Positions 52,186 through 60,851 of a DNA stretch of 64,000 nt are shown here, piece after piece. The notes under the pieces were generated by a model that was given only the letters and a program-made list of their open reading frames with translations, searched no databases and was not told where the DNA came from. Every line of letters begins with the position of its first letter. Position 1 is the first letter of the stretch. The position numbers and the translations under genes were made by a program. The stretch spans positions 1 to 64,000 of the forward strand of contig PMOL01000005.1 of the NCBI GenBank assembly GCA_003162415.1. Direction: 5' to 3'. The stretch comes from Candidatus Dormiibacterota bacterium. Lineage in GTDB: Bacteria; Chloroflexota; Dormibacteria; Aeolococcales; Aeolococcaceae.

Positions 52186-52848
52186 GTGATAGCCCTCATC
52201 GTGGTCCTGGTCATCATCGTGGTCATCGCGCTTGCGCTGGTGGCCTCGTACAACCGGTTCGTCTCCCAGCGCAACGCGGTGCAGAACGCATGGAGTGACA
52301 TCGATACGGAGCTCAAGCGCCGGTACGACCTCATCCCCAACCTCGTCTCGACCGTGCAGGGCTATGCCGCGCACGAACGCGGAGTCTTCGAGGAGGTTGC
52401 CCAGGCTCGCTCCGTCGGTCTGCAGGCGCAGGGCCCGGCGGCAGCGTCCGCCGCGGAAGGCCCGTTCCAGATGGCCCTCGGTCACCTCTTCGCAGTCGCT
52501 GAGAACTACCCCGATCTCAAGGCGAATCAGAACTTCCTGCAGCTCCAGGCAACGCTCGCAGACACCGAGGATCGCATCCAGGCCGCACGGCAGATCTACA
52601 ACTCCAACGTCCAGCAGTTCAACACTCGCATCCAGGCGTTCCCGTCGAACGTCATCGCCAACATGTTCCATTTCCAGGCTGCGGAGTTCTTCCAGATCGA
52701 CGCGGCGCAGCGCGCCGTGGTCGCCGAGGCTCCGAAGGTGGATTTCAGCGCCATCACCAATGCCACCTACGGTCAGACCCCTGGGACAGCCGCCGCGGCT
52801 GCACCTGCCCCAGGGACCCCGCCGGCGCCGCCGACCTCCGGCGCCTGA
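52186..52848 (+). CDS. lemA: LemA family protein
   Basis: 220 aa. The N-terminal helix IALIVVLVIIVVIALALVA leads straight into the LemA core, SYNRFVSQRNAVQNAWSDID and LKRRYDLIPNLVSTVQGYA. A coiled helical bundle continues (IQAARQIYNSNVQQFNTRI) and an Ala/Pro-rich tail ends it. The start is GTG with a clear Shine-Dalgarno, AAGGAGA at 52174-52180. The exact role of LemA is not known. recJ follows 9 nt later. Confidence 0.9.
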   Translation: MIALIVVLVIIVVIALALVASYNRFVSQRNAVQNAWSDIDTELKRRYDLIPNLVSTVQGYAAHERGVFEEVAQARSVGLQAQGPAAASAAEGPFQMALGHLFAVAENYPDLKANQNFLQLQATLADTEDRIQAARQIYNSNVQQFNTRIQAFPSNVIANMFHFQAAEFFQIDAAQRAVVAEAPKVDFSAITNATYGQTPGTAAAAAPAPGTPPAPPTSGA

Positions 52849-52857
52849 GGCTCGCCG

Positions 52858-54594
52858 GTGCAGCCGGCGCCACGCCGCTGGCGCCTGAGCGACGCCGAAC
52901 CGCTGCCCGGGCTGCATCCGGTCATCGGACAGGTCCTTGCGGCCAGGGGATTCGACCAGGCGGCAGCAGCCGCCTTCCTTGACATCAGCGGCGGCTATCA
53001 CGACCCGTTCGGTCTGCCGGCGATGGAGGCTGCCGTCGCCGCTGTGCAGTCGACGGTCGCCGAGGGCGGGGCAATTGCAATCTACGGTGACTACGACGCC
53101 GACGGCGTGACCGCCTGCGCCATGCTCACGCGCTGCCTGCGCGCCGCAGGGGCAACGGTCATCCCCTACATCCCCAACCGGATGACCGAGGGCTACGGGC
53201 TGCACGCCGCAGCACTCGCCGAACTGGCGGCCCAAGGTGCGCGCTGCGTCATCACGGTTGACTGCGGCACCAGCAGCGTCGATGTCGCGCTCGGCCGCCC
53301 GGCGAATATGCGCCTGGTGGTCACCGATCACCACCTGGCGCTTGCTCCCGGCGGCTCGGCGCCCCAGCTCGCACCAGCGGACGCGCTGGTGAACCCCAAG
53401 CTCCCGGGTTCGGCGTACGCATTCGACGGGCTCGCCGGCGCCGGGGTCGCGTTCAAGCTCATCGAAGCACTCGAATCACGCGGCGTCGTGCCGGTCGGGA
53501 GCTCAGAGGCTTCACTCGGACTCGCCGCGCTTGGAACGATCGCCGACATGATGCCTCTGCGCGGCGAGAACCGCGTGATCGTTCGCGACGGACTGCCGCG
53601 ACTAGCCGACCTGCCGGGGTTGCGGGCACTCTGCGACGTCGCCGGGATCACCCTGCCGCCTCGGGGCACCGACATCGCTTTCGCGGTCGGGCCACGCATC
53701 AACGCCGCGGGCCGGATGGAGGACGCTCGCCTCGCGCTCGAGCTCTGCCTCTGCGACGACCCGGACGAAGCGATGCGGCTGGCGATGGACCTCGACATCC
53801 AGAACCGGTTGCGGCAGCAAGCGGTAGCGCTCGCGCTTGCCGAGGCCGAGGAGCAGGTCGCGAACATCGATGACGGTGCCGCGGCGATCGTCCTCGGTGA
53901 TCCCGGATGGCCGATGGGCATTGTCGGGCTCGTCGCCGGACGGCTCGCCGAACGATATGCGCGGCCGGCGTTCATCGCCTGTCTGGACCCGGCGGAGGCG
54001 AAGGGCTCCGCACGGTCTGCCGGTGGTGTCCACATCGTCAAGGCCCTCGATGGCGCTGCGACCTCGCTTCTCCGCTACGGGGGCCATGCGGCCGCCGCCG
54101 GCTTCAGCCTCGAGGCCTCGCGCTTCGATGAGTTCCGCGAGTTGATCACCGCCTCGGTGAGCGAGCAGAACGCGGAGGTCGAGCGCGTGCGCGACTTCAC
54201 CATCGACTGCGAGATCTCCGGCATCGACGTCACCCCGGAGCTCTGCCAGGTATTGGATCAGCTCGAGCCCAGCGGTCAGGGCAACCCGGCACCGCTCCTC
54301 GCTGTCTGTGGCGCGAGGGTGCTCGGCACGTCAACCTTCGGATCGGAGAGCCAGCACATCAGAGTGACGCTTGCCACCGGGTCCGGCATCGTTGAGGCGA
54401 TCGCGTTCAACAAGCCGAATCTCGCCGATCACCTTCCGCGAGGGCGGATCGTCGACGCGTGTTTCGGCCTCGAGGTCGACAGCTTCCAGGGGTTCCAGCG
54501 GGTTCGGGCCCGACTGCGCGACCTGCGCCCAGCGCGCGCGATCTCGCTGACCGGCCAGCCGGTCGGTGCGGCAGTGAGTTCCTCGGCGAGCTAG
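52858..54594 (+). CDS. recJ: Single-stranded-DNA-specific exonuclease RecJ
   Basis: 5'-3' ssDNA exonuclease for recombination and mismatch repair. It is 578 aa. The DHH phosphoesterase motifs are YGDYDADGVTACAML, ITVDCGTSS and VVTDHHLALAP. The DHHA1 domain has SARSAGGVHIVKAL and YGGHAAAAGFSLEA. An OB-fold domain closes it (VTLATGSGIVEAIAFN). The start is GTG, 9 nt after lemA. The 3' end lies beside a small repeat. Confidence 0.93.
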   Translation: MQPAPRRWRLSDAEPLPGLHPVIGQVLAARGFDQAAAAAFLDISGGYHDPFGLPAMEAAVAAVQSTVAEGGAIAIYGDYDADGVTACAMLTRCLRAAGATVIPYIPNRMTEGYGLHAAALAELAAQGARCVITVDCGTSSVDVALGRPANMRLVVTDHHLALAPGGSAPQLAPADALVNPKLPGSAYAFDGLAGAGVAFKLIEALESRGVVPVGSSEASLGLAALGTIADMMPLRGENRVIVRDGLPRLADLPGLRALCDVAGITLPPRGTDIAFAVGPRINAAGRMEDARLALELCLCDDPDEAMRLAMDLDIQNRLRQQAVALALAEAEEQVANIDDGAAAIVLGDPGWPMGIVGLVAGRLAERYARPAFIACLDPAEAKGSARSAGGVHIVKALDGAATSLLRYGGHAAAAGFSLEASRFDEFRELITASVSEQNAEVERVRDFTIDCEISGIDVTPELCQVLDQLEPSGQGNPAPLLAVCGARVLGTSTFGSESQHIRVTLATGSGIVEAIAFNKPNLADHLPRGRIVDACFGLEVDSFQGFQRVRARLRDLRPARAISLTGQPVGAAVSSSAS

Positions 54595-54748
54595 ATCCGG
54601 CCGCTCAGGGTCGCGAGACCATCGGCCGCTGCATCGCTCCGCTCAGGGGTGATGACCTCCTCGACCGGGCTAGCTCTACCCCACCCAAGGTCGAGCTCCT
54701 CGACCGGCTAGACCCGCCCGCTCAAGGTCGCCAGCCCGTCACCGGTGA
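54591..54748. repeat. Imperfect tandem duplication of the 3' end of the next gene
   Basis: 54591-54630 resembles 54708-54748. Read on the minus strand, both encode DGLATLSGR plus one residue and a TAG stop (…GRI in the outer copy, …GRV in the gene itself). Between them the 12-bp word CTCCTCGACCGG occurs at 54657-54668 and 54696-54707, each followed by a ctag. The outer copy has no gene attached and its stop overlaps the recJ stop region. This looks like the remnant of a duplicated C-terminus. Confidence 0.5.
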
Positions 54749-55328
54749 GGTCAGCCAGGCCGGCCTTCCGACCGGTGACCCCGAGGATGATCGAGGCCAG
54801 CGGCCCCTTCACCTCCGGGCCGGAGCCGCGTGTCCAGTCGACGTCGGTGGCGGTGAGCGTGAGGCCGGTCGCGCGGCGCTTCCCACCCAGCAGGAGGTTG
54901 CCGCGAATGACGAAGTCGCCAACCAGCGTCAGCGCCTCGGGCTGGTACGCGTGCGCGATTCCGAGGGGCCGTCGGATGTCCTCACCGTGGATTACCACCT
55001 CGGCGACCATCGCGTCGATCGGCCCTGGCGGTGAGGTGGTGCGATCGAGCACGGACTTGAACGCCGAGAGTGTGTCGGCGGGCGTCGCTCCCAACTCCTC
55101 CTTGACGCCCTTCGCATTCATGGTGTTGAACTGGAAGCCCGTTCCGGCGAACTTTCCGAAAAAGCGTCCGGGGGTCATCCTTGCCGTGGTGGTCATATGC
55201 GCCAGGACGTCGCGCACCGTCCATGCGACGCACAGCGACTGTGTCGACCACTGCGGGTCGTTCACGCTCTGGAGATCCGCGATGAGCGCGACTCGCTCGG
55301 CTCGTATCAACGGCCATTGATTTCCAGC
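54708..55328 (-). CDS. DinB/maleylpyruvate isomerase-fold protein
   Basis: 206 aa. VAWTVRDVLAHMTTTARMTP is the metal-binding helix start (conserved His), and VVIHGEDIRRPLGI supplies a second His and Glu. TIGR03083/TIGR03085-type proteins of actinobacteria share this layout; some use mycothiol. The substrate is unknown. I chose the GTG at 55328, which has GGAGG 6 nt upstream; a GTG six codons further up is possible. The 3' end is partly duplicated downstream. Confidence 0.75.
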   Translation of the reverse strand, partial: AGNQWPLIRAERVALIADLQSVNDPQWSTQSLCVAWTVRDVLAHMTTTARMTPGRFFGKFAGTGFQFNTMNAKGVKEELGATPADTLSAFKSVLDRTTSPPGPIDAMVAEVVIHGEDIRRPLGIAHAYQPEALTLVGDFVIRGNLLLGGKRRATGLTLTATDVDWTRGSGPEVKGPLASIILGVTGRKAGLADLTGDGLATLSGRV

Positions 55329-55658
55329 CACCTCGTTCCTCCACACATCCCGCCATCGCCCCCCACGACGGGACGACCGCTCGACTGTACAGTGCCCCGC
55401 TGAGCAAATACAGGACGCCGTTACAGGTTTACTGCCTGGCTAAGCAATTGCCTGACGACTGGCGATTTCTCCCGGCGGCGACGTTACCCGGAGGCGGCAG
55501 TATCGGGGGCGCGAATCCAGGAACGATGGCCTCGGGCGGGCGGGATCGCCAGCAGTCGCCCCTGCTCCACCCGGGCTAACTGCCAGCCGCCCAGGCTCGG
55601 TCAGACCGACACCAATCGGCTCTGCGACCGTACTCCGGCGACCGTTACAACTTCGAAC
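55329..55658. other. No supported gene; divergent spacer
   Basis: The roughly 330 bp hold promoters for the DinB-fold gene (-) and, at the right edge, the CobB-like gene (+). I looked for a cobalamin riboswitch because of the CobB neighbour; no B12-box or core motif is convincing. Short frames here have no family resemblance. Confidence 0.4.
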
Positions 55659-55687
55659 TTGCCCCCGCCCTCGCCCGGTGCTAGCGT
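55659..55687 (+). promoter_or_regulatory. Putative sigma70-type promoter of the CobB-like gene
   Basis: TTGCCC (55659-55664) and TAGCGT (55682-55687) are spaced by 17 bp. This predicts a leader of about 90 nt before the ATG at 55783, which also has a good Shine-Dalgarno (GGAGG, 55772-55776). This contrasts with the leaderless style of many neighbours and leaves room for control in the leader. Confidence 0.45.
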
Positions 55688-55782
55688 CGACGGCGCGAGC
55701 CCAGCGCGACGCCGAGCCCGCAGGCGAGAGAGCAGGACCTTCCAATCGGCAGGGTCCCCAACGCGCAATCCGGAGGCACCTC

Positions 55783-57252
55783 ATGCTCGAGGAGGTCGGG
55801 ATCCCTCGGCTCGTGGTCGGAGGCCTGGGTTCGGGTTCCGGGAAAACCTCGATCAGCCTGGGTCTCACCGCCGCGCTCCGCACGCGCGGCCGCACCGTCC
55901 AGACCTTCAAGGTCGGCGCCGATTTCATCGACACGGCGTACCTGGCGCATGCCAGCCGCCGGCCCTGTCGCAACCTCGATTCCTGGGTGCTAGGCGCCGA
56001 AGGAGTCCGACGCTCGCTCATGCACGGGGCGATCGGAGCCGATCGCGTGATCGTCGAGGGCGCGATGGGCCTGCTCGACGGCCACGGGATGCCGGCGGAT
56101 CGTGCGGCCAGCCCGACCGACTTCCCCGGAAGCACGCTCGAGGTCGCACGCATCATCGCGGCGCCGGTGGTGCTCGTGATTGACGCCTGGGCGATGGGTG
56201 AGACCGCGGCCGCCGCAGCGCTCGGGATCAAACAGCTGGACAGCACCGGCAGCGTCGTCGGCGTCATCCTCAACAACGTCCCCAACGACTACCGGCGCCG
56301 AGTCATCGAAGACGCCATCTGGTCGCTCGCCCGCATGCCCGTGCTCGGCGCGCTCCCACACATCCAGTCGGTCCACATCCCAGAGCTGCGCACGGGGCTG
56401 CTCCCGCTCCTCCAGAACCCCCATGTCGACGAGGCGATCGCAGAGCTTGGTGAGGCGGTGACACGACATTGCGACCTCGACCTCATCGAGCGGCTCATGG
56501 AGGGAGCCCACCCGGTCCACCCGGCGGTACGGCGGCGCATCACACCGAGCAGCCCTGAACCGGTGCGAATCGGAGTCGCCTTCGACGACGCCTTCTGCTT
56601 CTACTACTCCGAGAATCTCGAGCTGCTCGAGGATGCCGGTGCGGAGATCGTCACCTTCTCGCCGCTCGAGGACGCCACCCTGCCCCGCGACCTCGGTCTC
56701 ATCTACATGGGCGGCGGCATCTCCGAGGCGTTCGTGCCGAAGCTCGCGAGCAACCACCCGTTCCTCGAATCATTCCGGAGAGCGCACGCCCACGGCGTCA
56801 CGGTCTACGCCGAGGGCTGCGGGCTGCAGTACTCCGCTCGATCCCTCCGAACCAGCGACGGCGCGACCCATCAGATGGCCGGGCTCATCCCCATCGACAT
56901 CGCTCTAGAGGCCGGCGCGCTGCACAGCGGCTATCGCGACCTGAGCATCGCGACCCCGTCAATGCTCGGTCCAGTCGGCACCCGGCTCCGCGGGCACGAG
57001 TTCCACTTCAGCCACCTGCTCTCAGGCGGTGACTGCCTGAATCCCGCATACAGGATGCACGACTGCGACGGCGAGCCACTCGGCTGCGAGGGCTGGACCG
57101 ATCCACTCATGCTTGCCTCCTTCATCCACCTCCACTTCGGCCAGGAGCGGGAGCTTGCCGGCCGCCTCGTCGCCGCAGCGCGTGAGTCCCTCGACCAGAG
57201 GATGCACTCCACGCTGGCCGGGCGCGGCAGTCTCTTCGCCGCCCCGGTGTAG
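55783..57252 (+). CDS. cobB: Cobyrinate/hydrogenobyrinate a,c-diamide synthase family (CobB/CbiA)
   Basis: 489 aa. The N-terminal P-loop ATPase domain has GGLGSGSGKTSISLGL, FKVGADFIDTAYL and IVEGAMGLLDGHG. The C-terminal glutaminase-like domain has GAEIVTFSPLED, YMGGGISEAFV and the nucleophile Cys in YAEGCGLQYSARSL, ending GHEFHFSHL. All steps for ATP-driven amidation of a and c side chains appear present. I use the ATG at 55783 because of its Shine-Dalgarno. It is the only corrin-synthesis gene in view and lies directly before a chelatase-like ATPase/VWA pair. Confidence 0.88.
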   Translation: MLEEVGIPRLVVGGLGSGSGKTSISLGLTAALRTRGRTVQTFKVGADFIDTAYLAHASRRPCRNLDSWVLGAEGVRRSLMHGAIGADRVIVEGAMGLLDGHGMPADRAASPTDFPGSTLEVARIIAAPVVLVIDAWAMGETAAAAALGIKQLDSTGSVVGVILNNVPNDYRRRVIEDAIWSLARMPVLGALPHIQSVHIPELRTGLLPLLQNPHVDEAIAELGEAVTRHCDLDLIERLMEGAHPVHPAVRRRITPSSPEPVRIGVAFDDAFCFYYSENLELLEDAGAEIVTFSPLEDATLPRDLGLIYMGGGISEAFVPKLASNHPFLESFRRAHAHGVTVYAEGCGLQYSARSLRTSDGATHQMAGLIPIDIALEAGALHSGYRDLSIATPSMLGPVGTRLRGHEFHFSHLLSGGDCLNPAYRMHDCDGEPLGCEGWTDPLMLASFIHLHFGQERELAGRLVAAARESLDQRMHSTLAGRGSLFAAPV

Positions 57253-57255
57253 GCT
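57250..57255 (+). promoter_or_regulatory. Putative -10 box (TAGGCT) for the AAA-VWA pair
   Basis: TAGGCT begins with the cobB stop codon and ends 9 nt before the ATG at 57265. It may give the pair its own leaderless transcript besides read-through from cobB. Confidence 0.35.
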
Positions 57256-57264
57256 TGGGATGCG

Positions 57265-58665
57265 ATGTCCCAGGCCCCGTCCACGATCGGTGAGTTGCGT
57301 CGCGCGGAGTACCGCGTCCTGCCCGTCAGGACCGAGCTTCGGCGCAACCTGATCCGCAAGCTCAGCAACAACGAGGAGCTGTTCGGCGGCATCCGCGGCT
57401 ACGACGATTCGGTCATCCCGCAGATCGAGAACGCGATCCTCGCCGGCCAGGACATGGTCCTGCTCGGTGAGCGCGGGCAGGCGAAATCGCGGCTCATCCG
57501 TGCCCTGGTCACGCTCCTCGACGACGCGGTGCCGGCGATCGCGGGCTGCGAGATCAACGACGACCCCTACGCGCCGATCTGCCGCCGCTGCCGCGACCTC
57601 GTCGCCGAACATGGCGACGCGACCGAGCTCGCGTGGCTCAGCCCCGAGCAGCGCTATTCGGAGAAGCTCGCGACCCCGGACACCTCGATCGCCGACCTCA
57701 TCGGTGAGGTCGATCCCATCCGGGTGGCCGAAGGGCGCTACCTCAGCGACGAGCTCACCATCCACTACGGTCTGATCCCGCGAACCAACCGGGGAATCTT
57801 CGCGATCAACGAGCTCCCCGACCTCGCCGAGCGCATCCAGGTGGGCCTGCTCAACATCATCGAGGAGCGCGACGTGCAGATCCGCGGCTACCGGCTGCGC
57901 CTGCCACTCGACGTGTTCGTGGTTGCGACCGCGAACCCCGAGGACTACACCAACCGCGGACGCATCATCACGCCGCTCAAGGACCGCTTCGGCGCCCAGG
58001 TCCGGACGCATTACCCGCGCACGCTCGATGACGAGATCGCCATTGCCGAGCAGGAGCGCATGACCTTCGATGACATGCCGGTCCCGGTCACCGTGCCCGG
58101 CTTCATGCAGGAAATCGTCGCCGAGCTCTCGCACGTGGCCCGCCGCCATCCGCAGGTGAATCAGCGCAGCGGCGTGTCGGTCCGGCTCACCACCGCCAAC
58201 TACGAAAATCTCGCAGCCGGCGCCCTGCGCCGCGCGCTGCGCACCGGTGAGCGGGAGGCGGTCGCCCGCATCAGCGACCTGCCCGCGCTGATGTCTTCCA
58301 CCGCCGGAAAGATCGAGCTCGAGACCTGGGAGGACGGCGATGACGGCGCAGTCCTCGAGAAGCTGATGCGCACCGCATGCAACAACGTGTTCCGCCGCCA
58401 CTTCACCGTTCAGGAGTTCAGCGACCTGGTGCAGCGTTTCGACCGCGGCGGATTCACCGTCGAGGTCGGCGACCAGCACACCATCGCGCACTACGCGCAG
58501 GCGCTCACCGAGCTCGGCGGCGTCGAACGCGCGCGCCAGCGACTCGGCGAGCCGGACACCGACGCGATGCGGGTAGCGGTCCTCGAGTTCGTGCTCGAAG
58601 GCCTCCACCTCGGGAAGCGCCTCAACAAGACCGCACTCGAAGGAAGCGCGGTCTATGGAGGATGA
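57265..58665 (+). CDS. AAA+ ATPase of the Mg-chelatase ChlI/MoxR type
   Basis: 466 aa. Walker A is LLGERGQAKSRL (GxxGxAKS), Walker B FAINELPDL, sensor 1 VVATANPEDYTNRG and an arginine finger near LKDRFGAQVRTHYP. After Walker A there is an insert with closely spaced cysteines (AGCEINDDPYAPICRRCRD), a possible metal site not usual in MoxR. A helical C-terminal domain follows. It overlaps the VWA gene by 11 nt. The ATPase/VWA pairing recalls ChlI/ChlD or CobS/CobT chelatase subunits, but MoxR-type chaperone function is equally possible. Confidence 0.8.
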   Translation: MSQAPSTIGELRRAEYRVLPVRTELRRNLIRKLSNNEELFGGIRGYDDSVIPQIENAILAGQDMVLLGERGQAKSRLIRALVTLLDDAVPAIAGCEINDDPYAPICRRCRDLVAEHGDATELAWLSPEQRYSEKLATPDTSIADLIGEVDPIRVAEGRYLSDELTIHYGLIPRTNRGIFAINELPDLAERIQVGLLNIIEERDVQIRGYRLRLPLDVFVVATANPEDYTNRGRIITPLKDRFGAQVRTHYPRTLDDEIAIAEQERMTFDDMPVPVTVPGFMQEIVAELSHVARRHPQVNQRSGVSVRLTTANYENLAAGALRRALRTGEREAVARISDLPALMSSTAGKIELETWEDGDDGAVLEKLMRTACNNVFRRHFTVQEFSDLVQRFDRGGFTVEVGDQHTIAHYAQALTELGGVERARQRLGEPDTDAMRVAVLEFVLEGLHLGKRLNKTALEGSAVYGG

Positions 58666-60847
58666 CGCACCGGGGGAAACGCCCCGCACTCCCGCACCTG
58701 CTGACGACTCTCCGGAATCCGAAGAAGCGGGCTCGCGAGGGATTCCCCCGCGGGTGCATCGCTTCAGCGTCTGGGATGGCACCCAGGACCCACTCGGCGA
58801 CGACGCCGACGCGCTCTTCGACCGCCTGAGCGAGGACGTCTTTCACGGCTGGGATTTCGAGACGGCACTGCGCCGCCTGCTGAGCCAGGGCTGGCGCGAC
58901 CGGGATGGGCGAAAGTTCGCCGGCCTCGAGGAGCTGATGGACCGGCTCCGCAAGCAGCGTCAGAAGCAGCTCGAGCGCTACAGCCTCGACAACGTCTTCA
59001 AGGACATCGAGGAGAAGCTCGACAACGTGCTCCGGCTCGAGCGCCAGGGAATCGACGAGCGACTCAAGAACGCAACCGATGGCAGCGCGCAGCGCATCCT
59101 CGAACGCGTCGCCAAGAAGCGCCGCGAACACCTCGACAACCTGCCCCAGGAGCCAGGCGGCGCCATCCGTGAGCTGCAGGGCTACGAGTTCATGGAGCAG
59201 CGAGCCGAGCAGGCGTTCCAGAAGCTGCTCGAGGAGATCAAGCAGAACGTCGTCAACACATATTTCAAACAGATGGCCGAGCAGATGGGCCAGATGTCGC
59301 AGCAGGACATCAGCGCGCTGCGCGAGATGGCCCGCGACCTCAACGCATTGGTGCGCCAGAAGCTCGAGGGCGTGCCCGACGCGCAGCTGCAGCACAACTA
59401 CGAGGACTTCCTGAAGAAGTGGGGCTCGATGTTCCCCGATGCGCCGGCGACCTTCGACGAGTTTCTCGCGCAACTCGCTGCGCAGATGGCCCGCATGGAC
59501 TCCCTCATGCAGTCGCTGTCGCCGGAGCAGCGCCATCAGCTCGAGGAAATGATTTCCGCGACCTTCGGCGACCCCGACCTGCAGGCACAGCTCGCCGAGC
59601 TCATGGGCGGCCTCGAACTGCTCTCCGATCGCCGGCACCTCGGCCAGCGATACTCGTTCTTCGGGAACGAACAGCTCCCCTACGATGAGGCGATGGGCGT
59701 CATGGATCGCCTCCAGTCCATCGAGGAGCTGGAGCGCGGTCTGCGCGGGATGTACCGCGGTGAGCCGCTCGACAGCACGACCGAGGAAGCGCTTCGCGAC
59801 GTCCTCGGTGACAACGCAGCGCGTGACCTCTCGCGCCTACAGCGCATGACCGATCAGCTCGAGCAACGCGGCCTCGTCGAGCGCGATGAGGAAGGCATGC
59901 GATTGACCGCGCGCGGGCTCAGACGCATCGGACAGAAGGCCCTCGGAGACCTGTTCGCGCGCCTGCGACACGACCGCTTCGGAGACCATCCGATATCCCG
60001 GCACGGCCAAGGGGGCGAACGCGAAGAGGACACGAAGAATTACGAATTCGGGGACGTGTTCGATCTCGACGTCCGCGAGACGCTCATGAATGCGGTACGG
60101 CGCGATGCGGATGAGCGTGACTTGCGGCCGGCGGGGATTCCGGCTCCGGCTTCAAACCGGACTATTCAGCCTCCGCCGGAATCCCCACCGGCCTCGGCTA
60201 AGTCTGGGCTGCGGCGCTCTGTGCCTCGACTCTCGCCGGAAGATTTCGTCGTGCATCGGTCCGATACGCTGACGCGGTCGGCGACTGTTCTTATGCTCGA
60301 CATGAGTCGGTCTATGCCATTGCGCGGATATTTTTATGCCGCCAAGAAAGTTGCACTTGCACTCGACTCATTGATTCGCAGTGCTTATCCTCGGGACACG
60401 CTTCACATCATTGGGTTCAGTGATCTGGCGCGGGAGATCAAGCCGGCGGCGCTGCCGCATCTCTCGGTGAATGAGTACGTGTATGGGACGAACATGCAGC
60501 ACGGGTTGATGCTGGCCCGCCGGCTGCTGGCGAGGGATCCGGGGGAGAACAAGCAGATCATCATCGTGAGCGATGGCGAGCCGACGGCGCATATTGAGAA
60601 CGGGCGTCCGGTGTTCTTCTATCCGCCGCTGCCGGAGACGTTTCACAAGACGTTGCTCGAAGTCAAGCGGTGCACGCGGGAGAACATCGTCATCAACACG
60701 TTCATGCTCGAGTCGAACCATCACCTCGTGCAGTTCGTCAATCAGATGACGCGGCTCAATCGCGGGCGGGCTTTCTTCATCAGCCCGGACCGGTTGGGAG
60801 ACTATGTCCTCGTCGACTACGTGAGCTCCAAACGGGGAGCGGCTTAG
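58655..60847 (+). CDS. VWA-domain protein partner of the AAA+ ATPase
   Basis: 730 aa. An acidic start (residues 1-40) is followed by a long helical region rich in Glu/Gln/Arg (about 80-430; likely coiled coil). The C-terminal VWA domain (from about 540) has the MIDAS motif MLDMSRSMPLRGYFYAAKK (DxSxS) and IIIVSDGEPTAHIENG. It overlaps the ATPase gene, so the products probably form a complex. From about 60130 to 60840 many codons end in T or A, unlike the first part and neighbouring genes. The substrate is unknown. Confidence 0.82.
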   Translation: MEDDAPGETPRTPAPADDSPESEEAGSRGIPPRVHRFSVWDGTQDPLGDDADALFDRLSEDVFHGWDFETALRRLLSQGWRDRDGRKFAGLEELMDRLRKQRQKQLERYSLDNVFKDIEEKLDNVLRLERQGIDERLKNATDGSAQRILERVAKKRREHLDNLPQEPGGAIRELQGYEFMEQRAEQAFQKLLEEIKQNVVNTYFKQMAEQMGQMSQQDISALREMARDLNALVRQKLEGVPDAQLQHNYEDFLKKWGSMFPDAPATFDEFLAQLAAQMARMDSLMQSLSPEQRHQLEEMISATFGDPDLQAQLAELMGGLELLSDRRHLGQRYSFFGNEQLPYDEAMGVMDRLQSIEELERGLRGMYRGEPLDSTTEEALRDVLGDNAARDLSRLQRMTDQLEQRGLVERDEEGMRLTARGLRRIGQKALGDLFARLRHDRFGDHPISRHGQGGEREEDTKNYEFGDVFDLDVRETLMNAVRRDADERDLRPAGIPAPASNRTIQPPPESPPASAKSGLRRSVPRLSPEDFVVHRSDTLTRSATVLMLDMSRSMPLRGYFYAAKKVALALDSLIRSAYPRDTLHIIGFSDLAREIKPAALPHLSVNEYVYGTNMQHGLMLARRLLARDPGENKQIIIVSDGEPTAHIENGRPVFFYPPLPETFHKTLLEVKRCTRENIVINTFMLESNHHLVQFVNQMTRLNRGRAFFISPDRLGDYVLVDYVSSKRGAA

Positions 60848-60851
60848 GCGG

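Noticed and set aside
55347..55782. Possible cobalamin riboswitch upstream of cobB
   Set aside because: The leader was read on both strands. A segment near 55600 (GGTCAGACCGACACC) has a faint B12-box look, but the core motifs and pairing partners are missing.
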